DNA of 64,000 bases from Chloroflexota bacterium (GTDB lineage Bacteria; Chloroflexota; Anaerolineae; Caldilineales; Caldilineaceae): positions 127,899-191,898 of the forward strand of contig DMDA01000002.1 of assembly GCA_003451595.1 (NCBI GenBank), given 5' to 3'. Below the pieces are notes generated by a model, which saw only the letters and a program-made list of their open reading frames with translations, was not told the origin of the DNA and made no database searches. Position numbers and translations under genes: made by a program. This document shows, one piece after another, positions 58,223 through 64,000 of the stretch. Positions within the stretch are counted from its first letter, which is position 1, and each line of letters opens with the position of its first letter.

Positions 58223-59734
58223 TTATTCCTTGATCAATTCTTCCAACCGCATTTTCGCCGCCGCCGGATCAGCCTTACCTTTCGTCGCTCGCATCACCTG
58301 CCCCATGAAGAAACCAAAGAGTTTCTCTTCCCCTGCACGATAACGCGCCAGTTCTGCGGCGTTGGCGGCGAAGATGGCGGCAATCGCTTCATCGATGACG
58401 CTGGTGTCGGAGACCATCCCCAGCCCCTCGCGAGCGACGATCGTTTGCGGATCGTCACCGGTGGCGTACATCATTTCGAGCACCTTCTTGCCAGTGTTCG
58501 GGTTAATCACCTTATCGTCCACCAGTTTGAGCAGCGCGGCAAAATCTGCCGGGCGAATCTTGATGGCAGCGATCTGGCGCAAATCCTGACCGTCGCCGTC
58601 GGCATAGAGCAGGCGGAACAGCTCGCCTGTCATCCACGTTGCCAGCCGCTGTGGCCTGCCGTCCCCTTCCCCGTACGCGGCGACTGCATCCTCAAAGTAG
58701 CGCGCCACCGCCGCCTCGCTGGTCAACACATTGGCCTCGATGCGCCGCACCCCCCACATCTGTTCGTAGCGATTGCGTTTGGCGGCGGGCAATTCGGGTA
58801 GCGTCGCCGCCAGCCGCGCCACCTCCTCGCGACTGATCTGTAGCGGCGGCAGGTCAGGTTCAGGGAAGTAACGGTAATCGTGGGCATCTTCCTTGCTACG
58901 CTGGAGCACGGTGCGCTGCCGGGCTTCATCCCAGCCCATATTGACCTGCTCCACCGTTCCGCCAGTTTCGAGCACCTTGACCTGGCGCTCCAGTTCGTAG
59001 GCAATTGCGTTGCGCACAGCGCGAAAGCTGTTGAGATTCTTGACTTCGACTTTGGCGCCATACTCGCCGCGCGCCTTCTGCGCCAGCGTGCGCACACTGA
59101 TGTTCGGCTCACAGCGCAACGCACCCTTCTCCATATCGCCGCTGCTGACGCCCAGCGCGCGCAGCGTGGCGCGGAGCCGAGTCAAATAGGCGTAGGCTTC
59201 CTCAGGGCTGTGGATATCCGCCTCGGTGACGATCTCCATCAACGGCACACCGGCGCGATTGAGATCGATGAGCGAGTAGCCACCCTCATGCACCGAACGA
59301 CCGGTGTCTTCCTCCAGGTGGACACGCCGGATACGGACGCGTCTGGTCGAGCCATCCTCCAGATCGATGTCCAGATAGCCATGTTCGCACAGCGGCAATT
59401 CATACTGGCTGATCTGGTAGCCCTTGGGCAGATCGGGATAGGTGTAGTTCTTGCGCGCAAAAACGGCGGTCTGGTTGATGCGGCAGTTAAGGGCTAGCCC
59501 CGTCCGAATCGTCGCTTCGACCGCCGCCTGGTTGATCACCGGCAGCGCGCCCGGCAAGGCCAGACAAGTGGGGCAGGTGCGCGTATTGGGCGGGGCGCCC
59601 TGGTAGTCGGTGGCGCAGCGGCAGAACATCTTGGACTGCGTCAGCGCCTGGGCGTGCACCTCCATGCCGACCACCAACTCGTAGCGCGCAATATCTTCTG
59701 AAATATCCTTCAGGGCGGCAGTATGTGTTGACAT
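58223..59734 (-). CDS. gatB: Aspartyl/glutamyl-tRNA amidotransferase subunit B
   Basis: A 503-residue subunit of GatCAB, which converts Glu-tRNA-Gln or Asp-tRNA-Asn to the correct amide. Signatures: [11 protein letters not shown] near residue 20, a zinc site FCRC...CPTC (about 37-57), [17 protein letters not shown], and the C-terminal GatB/Yqey domain ending [15 protein letters not shown]. The length is slightly above the 475-480 of many relatives. gatA and gatC are not nearby. A promoter lies at 59790-59818. Confidence 0.96.
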   Translation of the reverse strand: MSTHTAALKDISEDIARYELVVGMEVHAQALTQSKMFCRCATDYQGAPPNTRTCPTCLALPGALPVINQAAVEATIRTGLALNCRINQTAVFARKNYTYPDLPKGYQISQYELPLCEHGYLDIDLEDGSTRRVRIRRVHLEEDTGRSVHEGGYSLIDLNRAGVPLMEIVTEADIHSPEEAYAYLTRLRATLRALGVSSGDMEKGALRCEPNISVRTLAQKARGEYGAKVEVKNLNSFRAVRNAIAYELERQVKVLETGGTVEQVNMGWDEARQRTVLQRSKEDAHDYRYFPEPDLPPLQISREEVARLAATLPELPAAKRNRYEQMWGVRRIEANVLTSEAAVARYFEDAVAAYGEGDGRPQRLATWMTGELFRLLYADGDGQDLRQIAAIKIRPADFAALLKLVDDKVINPNTGKKVLEMMYATGDDPQTIVAREGLGMVSDTSVIDEAIAAIFAANAAELARYRAGEEKLFGFFMGQVMRATKGKADPAAAKMRLEELIKE

Positions 59735-59789
59735 GCGTTGAAACCCTATTCGATCTCCCGGTCATCTTCATTGGCGAACGCTGATGGCG

Positions 59790-59818
59790 ATGATACCATA
59801 GCGACAGGTCGTATCGAA
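59790..59818 (-). promoter_or_regulatory. Promoter of the gatB operon
   Basis: On the minus strand an extended -10, TGG-TATCAT, with a weak -35 (TTCGAT) 17 bases upstream. Leader about 50 bases. Confidence 0.5.
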
Positions 59819-59882
59819 ACGAGATGCCTCCCAGACTGCGCGAACCGGAACCCAAAGCACGCCGTGATCGTTGACAACGAAT

Positions 59883-62567
59883 ATGAAACGGATAGCCAGA
59901 CCGTACACAGACCGCGCCCAAGTCAGACATTGCACCGCCAGCCCTGCGCGGCCGCTCACGCTTGGCCACCGCGTATATCATCATCTGCGCCTGGCCTTCA
60001 TGCTGTTGACAGTCTGGCTCGTGATAGTCTGGCTCGCCGGATGTGGGGGCGACGCAGCGCCGACGCCGACGCCCACCGCCACGCCAACGGCGCAGATTGT
60101 GCCCACTTTCACGCCGACGCCCGCCGCTGTTTCAGCGGCGACTACAGCAGCAGCGGCTGACGCCAATCCTGCGTCCGCATTTCCAACACCGACGCCGACG
60201 CTGGCAGATGCCATGCCAGCGGGCGACCAGGCAACGCCTCAGGCGAACGTGGCGCCAGCACAGCCTGCACCTACCGTCAGCGCACCAATCCCTTCCGACC
60301 CACTGGCTGCCGGACGCCTGCTGCTGCGCTATGGCGATTATGCCGCAGCGCGGGCCGCATTTAACCAGGTTGCTACGGACGCGGCCACGCCTTCCGACCT
60401 GCGCGCCGCCGCACTTTATGATATTGGCCGCGCCTACCTGGGCGAGGGACTCCACAGCGAGGCGCTTGCCACCTTCGACCAACTCGATGCCCTGCTGACA
60501 GGCGCTGCGGGCGATCCAGGTCAGTTCGGCCAGAAGGAGCGCTTTCTGCGCGCCGAGGCATTATCGGGGATGGGGCGCTATGCCGAAGCAGTAGCCGCCT
60601 ACTGGCAATTCCTGGAGGCCTATCCATGGATGAACGAAGCGGTGCAACCGCGTATTGCGCGCGCCTACCTGGCGCTCAACGACATCGAAAGCGCCGCAAC
60701 CGCATTCCGTCGCGCCGCCGAAGACGCCAGTGACCGCGTCGCCAAAGTGAGCACGCTGGAGGACCTGGCGCAAGCCTACAATGATAGCGGGCGCTTTGCG
60801 GAGGCCGCCGCCGTCTACGACGAGATCCTCGGCATCGCCGAGAATGCCGGATACCGAACGCAGATTCAGTATAAAGCCGGGCAGGCGCTAGCTGCAGGCG
60901 GCGACACGCCCGGCGCCATCGAACGCTGGCGCGCCGCCACTAGCGAAGCGCCCGACAACTACAGCGCTTACCTGGCGCTCGTTGAGCTGGTCAATCGCAA
61001 CGTAGCGTTCGACCTCTATCAGCGCGGCTACATTGACTTAATGGCGGAGGCATATGAGCCAGCCATCAACGCGTATCAGGCGTATCTGGACAGCGTCGAT
61101 CCCACCGATGCGCGCGCCGGCAACGCCCTGCACGAACTGGGACAGGCTTACTTGGGCGCCGGCAACTACAGCGAGGCATTGGCGCGCTTCGATCGTGTGC
61201 TGACCGAGTATTCAGCATGCGACTGTTTCGGGCAGGCGTGGCTGGATAAGGCGACGGCGCAAGCTGCGCTGGGTGACAGCGCTGGAGCGCGGCGCACTTA
61301 CCGCACCTTTGCACGCGACTATCCCGCCGACCCACTGGCGCCCGAAGCGCTCTGGCAAAGCGGGCGACGGGCACTCACCGAAGGTAATCAGATCGAAGCC
61401 GCCGTCGATTTCCTGGCGCTGGCGGACAGCTTTCCCGCCAGCGAGCGCGCCCCACAGGCGCTCTATGCCCTGGGCGTCGGCGCCTTTAACGCGCAGCTCT
61501 ACGCACAGGCGGCCGAGGTGCTGACGCGGCTGCAGACAGCGTACCCTGATTACCGCTGGGACGCCGTCGGTTACTGGCTAGGACGTAGTCAAGCCGCCGC
61601 CGGGCAGCGCGACGCGGCCCGTGCGACGTGGCAGGCGCTGGCGAATCGCGCGCCCGACATCTATTATGGCATCCTGGCGCAATATGCGCTGGCTGACATC
61701 GCCATGACCGACGCCGCAATGCTGAGGCGCATCGACGCCGTATTGGGGCCAGTCAGCCGGGCGCCGGGCGATGATGGCAGCCAGGCCTTTGCCGAACAGT
61801 GGCTGGCGGAATGGCTGGCATTGCCCGTCGCAGAAGTGGCTGCACTGCCGCCCGCCATTCGCAACGACCCCAATCTGGCGAAGGGGCGGTTGCTGCTGGA
61901 ACTTGACCAGCGCGGAGATGCCCTGACGGCGCTGGAACGCGTCTATCAGGCCAACCGCGACAACGCAGCCGCGCTCTATCCACTCAGCCTGGAGTTTGCG
62001 CGGCTGGGCGCCTACCGACTCAGCATCCTCAGCGCAGCACGATTGATGCAGTTCAGCCCGGCTGGCCTGGTTGAGAATGCACCGGCGTTCATCCAGCGGC
62101 TGTCATTTCCGCGACCGTTTGCCGACTTGATCGAGCGCGAGGCGCGCGCTAACGACATCGATCCCTTTATCTACTACAGCCTGATCCGCCAGGAAAGTCT
62201 CTTCGAAGAAGGGGCGCGCTCCTCGGCGGCGGCGCAAGGGCTGGCGCAGATTATTCCCGACACCGGACGGTGGATTGCCGGACAACTTGGTCACCCGGAG
62301 TACACCAATGACATCATCTACCGTCCCGTCATCAATTTGCGCTTTGGCGCGTACTATCTGGCCTGGGTGCGCGATTACCTGGACGGCAACCTGCTTTCCG
62401 CGCTGGTCGGCTACAATGCTGGCCCCGGCAACTCCGAGCGCTGGCGTGAACAAGCTGGCGCCGACGACACGCTTTATGTCGAACAGCTAACCTTCTCCGA
62501 ACCGCGCGCCTATGTACAGATCATCCTCAGCAACCTCTATCACTATACGCGGCTCTACGGCTCATAA
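59883..62567 (+). CDS. Lytic transglycosylase lipoprotein with TPR repeats
   Basis: An about 894-residue envelope protein. A hydrophobic signal segment ends in the lipobox WLAGC (Cys about residue 54), then a Thr/Pro/Ala-rich stalk of about 85 residues, some 500 residues of TPR-type helical repeats (e.g. [39 protein letters not shown]), and a C-terminal SLT domain with catalytic Glu in [19 protein letters not shown] (position about 765), RFGAYYL and [10 protein letters not shown]. It cleaves peptidoglycan like Slt70. The start is uncertain: ATG 59883 has no ribosome site, and ATG 60000 would give a compact signal peptide. Confidence 0.87.
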   Translation: MKRIARPYTDRAQVRHCTASPARPLTLGHRVYHHLRLAFMLLTVWLVIVWLAGCGGDAAPTPTPTATPTAQIVPTFTPTPAAVSAATTAAAADANPASAFPTPTPTLADAMPAGDQATPQANVAPAQPAPTVSAPIPSDPLAAGRLLLRYGDYAAARAAFNQVATDAATPSDLRAAALYDIGRAYLGEGLHSEALATFDQLDALLTGAAGDPGQFGQKERFLRAEALSGMGRYAEAVAAYWQFLEAYPWMNEAVQPRIARAYLALNDIESAATAFRRAAEDASDRVAKVSTLEDLAQAYNDSGRFAEAAAVYDEILGIAENAGYRTQIQYKAGQALAAGGDTPGAIERWRAATSEAPDNYSAYLALVELVNRNVAFDLYQRGYIDLMAEAYEPAINAYQAYLDSVDPTDARAGNALHELGQAYLGAGNYSEALARFDRVLTEYSACDCFGQAWLDKATAQAALGDSAGARRTYRTFARDYPADPLAPEALWQSGRRALTEGNQIEAAVDFLALADSFPASERAPQALYALGVGAFNAQLYAQAAEVLTRLQTAYPDYRWDAVGYWLGRSQAAAGQRDAARATWQALANRAPDIYYGILAQYALADIAMTDAAMLRRIDAVLGPVSRAPGDDGSQAFAEQWLAEWLALPVAEVAALPPAIRNDPNLAKGRLLLELDQRGDALTALERVYQANRDNAAALYPLSLEFARLGAYRLSILSAARLMQFSPAGLVENAPAFIQRLSFPRPFADLIEREARANDIDPFIYYSLIRQESLFEEGARSSAAAQGLAQIIPDTGRWIAGQLGHPEYTNDIIYRPVINLRFGAYYLAWVRDYLDGNLLSALVGYNAGPGNSERWREQAGADDTLYVEQLTFSEPRAYVQIILSNLYHYTRLYGS

Positions 62568-62601
62568 CCAACACCCTCGTTTCTACACAAAATCTCAGCG
62601 A

Positions 62602-62610
62602 TGCTATACT
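62602..62610 (+). promoter_or_regulatory. Extended -10 promoter of fbp
   Basis: TGC-TATACT, with only a weak -35 17 bases upstream. Leader about 42 bases. Confidence 0.55.
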
Positions 62611-62658
62611 CACCCCAACGGCAATTTCAACCCTGAATAAAACCGCAGGAGGTCAACG

Positions 62659-63705
62659 ATGACTGATGCAAACAGCTACACTGGCAAATTGGTGACGATT
62701 GAACGCTACATTCTGGAACAGCAACAGTCGCACCCGGAAGCGACCGGCACGCTCACGAATCTGCTCTACGATCTGGCGCTGGCGGCCAAAATCATTGCCA
62801 GCAAGACGACGCGCGCCGGGCTGGCCGAAATCCTGGGCAGTGCTGGCGAAGAGAATGTACAAGGCGAGGAAGTGCAGAAGCTCGACGCTTTTGCGCAGCG
62901 CACACTCTACCGCCTCAACGATCACACCGGACGGCTGGCTGTGATGGCCTCGGAAGAAGTCGAGGAGATCATCCCGATTCCAGAACGCTTCCCGGTGGGT
63001 CCATATGTCCTAGTCTTTGACCCGCTCGACGGCTCCTCGAACATCGACGTGAATGTGAGCATTGGCACAATCTTTGGCATCTATCGCCGTAAATCAACGG
63101 CAGGGCGCGGAACGCTGGAAGATGTGCTGCAGCCAGGGCGCAATCTGGTGGCGGCCGGCTACATCCTCTATGGCGCCAGCACCATGATGGTCTATTCGAC
63201 TGGCAACGGCGTGCACGGCTTTACGCTCGATCCGGCGATTGGCGAATTCCTGCTCTCGCATCCGCATATTCGTTTGACCGATAAACCCAAGTACTACAGC
63301 GTCAATCAGGGCTATCAACCCTATTGGACGCCCGGCGTACAGGCGTACACCGAATGGTTGCAGCGGGATACGCCAGAGAAGAAGGGATTGTCGCTGCGCT
63401 ACATTGGCTCGTTGGTGGCCGATTTCCACCGTAACTTGCTGGCAGGCGGCGTTTTCTACTACCCGGCCGACCGCAAAGACCCAAAGAAACCGGGCGGCAA
63501 GCTGCGGCTGATTTATGAAGCCAACCCATTGGCCTTCCTGATCGAGCAGGCTGGCGGCTATGCCTCCGACGGCACACAAGCAATTCTCGACATTCAACCG
63601 ACAAAACTACACCAACGCGTACCGCTCTTCATCGGCAACCGCATCCTGGTCGAGCAAGCGGAAGCGCTGATCCGCACCCACGATCAGACCGCCGTATCAC
63701 TGTGA
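62659..63705 (+). CDS. fbp: Fructose-1,6-bisphosphatase, class I
   Basis: A 348-residue metal-dependent phosphatase of gluconeogenesis. The metal-binding block [13 protein letters not shown] is at about residues 114-126 and the substrate segment [15 protein letters not shown] at about 286-300; the N-terminus [16 protein letters not shown] is the AMP-site region. ATG 62659 has an ideal AGGAGG seven bases upstream. Single gene, 12 bases before the next. Confidence 0.95.
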   Translation: MTDANSYTGKLVTIERYILEQQQSHPEATGTLTNLLYDLALAAKIIASKTTRAGLAEILGSAGEENVQGEEVQKLDAFAQRTLYRLNDHTGRLAVMASEEVEEIIPIPERFPVGPYVLVFDPLDGSSNIDVNVSIGTIFGIYRRKSTAGRGTLEDVLQPGRNLVAAGYILYGASTMMVYSTGNGVHGFTLDPAIGEFLLSHPHIRLTDKPKYYSVNQGYQPYWTPGVQAYTEWLQRDTPEKKGLSLRYIGSLVADFHRNLLAGGVFYYPADRKDPKKPGGKLRLIYEANPLAFLIEQAGGYASDGTQAILDIQPTKLHQRVPLFIGNRILVEQAEALIRTHDQTAVSL

Positions 63706-63717
63706 TTGTGGCTGACA

Positions 63718-64000
63718 ATGAACAAGCTCATGCGCCATTCACACAACCTGGCCGCCGCCATTGATTTTGGCATCAGCAACACCGACGTTGTGGTGCAGCG
63801 CGGTGGGGAGTGGCTGACCTGGACTCGCCCCTACACCAGCGACCCCGACGAGGTCAGTGTGCGCGCCCTCCTGGCGGCGGGTGGTGTGGCGCTGGATGAC
63901 CTGCCTTACCTCGCCGTGACAGGCGGACGCCATCGCGTGCTGCCAGAACGGTTGGGGACAACAGCGGTAATCAAAATCAACGAAGTGCAGGCGATTGGAC
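63718..64000 (+). CDS. Type II pantothenate-kinase-like ASKHA protein (truncated by window edge)
   Basis: 94 residues are visible before the window ends. AAIDFGISNTDVVV is the phosphate-1 loop of an ASKHA ATPase and VTGGRHRVLP plus the later INEVQAIG resemble the segments that hold the catalytic Glu in CoaW/fumble-type pantothenate kinases. This would make 4'-phosphopantothenate for coenzyme A. BadF/BadG-type ATPases are the alternative. ATG 63718 has no clear ribosome site; ATG 63730 is the next choice. Confidence 0.6.
   Translation, partial: MNKLMRHSHNLAAAIDFGISNTDVVVQRGGEWLTWTRPYTSDPDEVSVRALLAAGGVALDDLPYLAVTGGRHRVLPERLGTTAVIKINEVQAIG

Overview
The window is about 60 % GC and almost entirely coding, with roughly 57 protein genes and one tRNA. 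The gene content points to a member of the Chloroflexota, probably of the Caldilineae/Anaerolineae side: an R3H/AAA ATPase, a DarA-type c-di-AMP receptor next to tmk, an A2-type (YS-motif) cytochrome oxidase operon, secreted proteins with Thr/Pro-rich linkers, a PdtaS/PdtaR pair, and intergenic stretches of short degenerate repeats. The taxonomic call is inference from content; no 16S rRNA gene is present.

Layout. 1-3588 (minus): a tight run gmk, rhomboid protease, malQ, a PEMT/ICMT-like methyltransferase and a truncated membrane protein. 3751-4158 (plus): FmdB-type zinc-ribbon protein. 4165-8165 (minus): GNAT-like protein, R3H ATPase, tmk, darA. 8394-18174: mostly single genes (secreted proteins, META-domain lipoprotein, Tat cyclase, OsmC, endonuclease/exonuclease/phosphatase-fold protein, glycerate kinase, DedA, MFS, ferredoxin). 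18525-26168 (minus): a complete aa3-type oxidase operon, in transcription order COX2-like mini-protein, ctaC, ctaD, ctaF, ctaE, ctaG, YtkA-like, surf1, ctaB, driven by a strong promoter at 26260-26288. 26383-29127 (plus): Fur/PerR-like regulator and P1B-4 metal ATPase behind a promoter bracketed by two matching palindromes. 29210-32878: BNR-propeller protein, def, and a RodZ-like HTH protein. 33208-37106 (plus): a vWA / PP2C / kinase-like triad of the YegL-YegK-YegI (TerY-P) type. 37203-40797: fmt, tRNA-Pro(GGG), PdtaS-like kinase and PdtaR-like ANTAR regulator. 40884-46270: three-gene glycosylation set (GT2, GT39, YfhO). 46315-47816: AmaP-like protein overlapping scpB. 48153-56339: a membrane-maintenance group (DUF2207 protein, zinc-ribbon membrane protein, helical protein, SPFH protein fused to an HTH, S49 peptidase, large secreted protein). 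56346-59734 (minus): hydrolase, NAD-sugar epimerase, gatB. 59883-64000 (plus): lytic transglycosylase lipoprotein, class I fbp, and a truncated type II pantothenate-kinase-like gene.

How the genes fit together. The organism respires aerobically with a heme-copper oxidase whose assembly factors (ctaB, surf1, ctaG) are co-encoded. A peroxide- or iron-sensing repressor probably controls metal efflux just upstream of, and divergent from, that operon. Two regions deserve most attention: the vWA/PP2C/kinase-like triad with its HhH-bearing third member, and the SPFH-HTH membrane-stress group. No CRISPR array, insertion sequence, phage gene or rRNA was seen.
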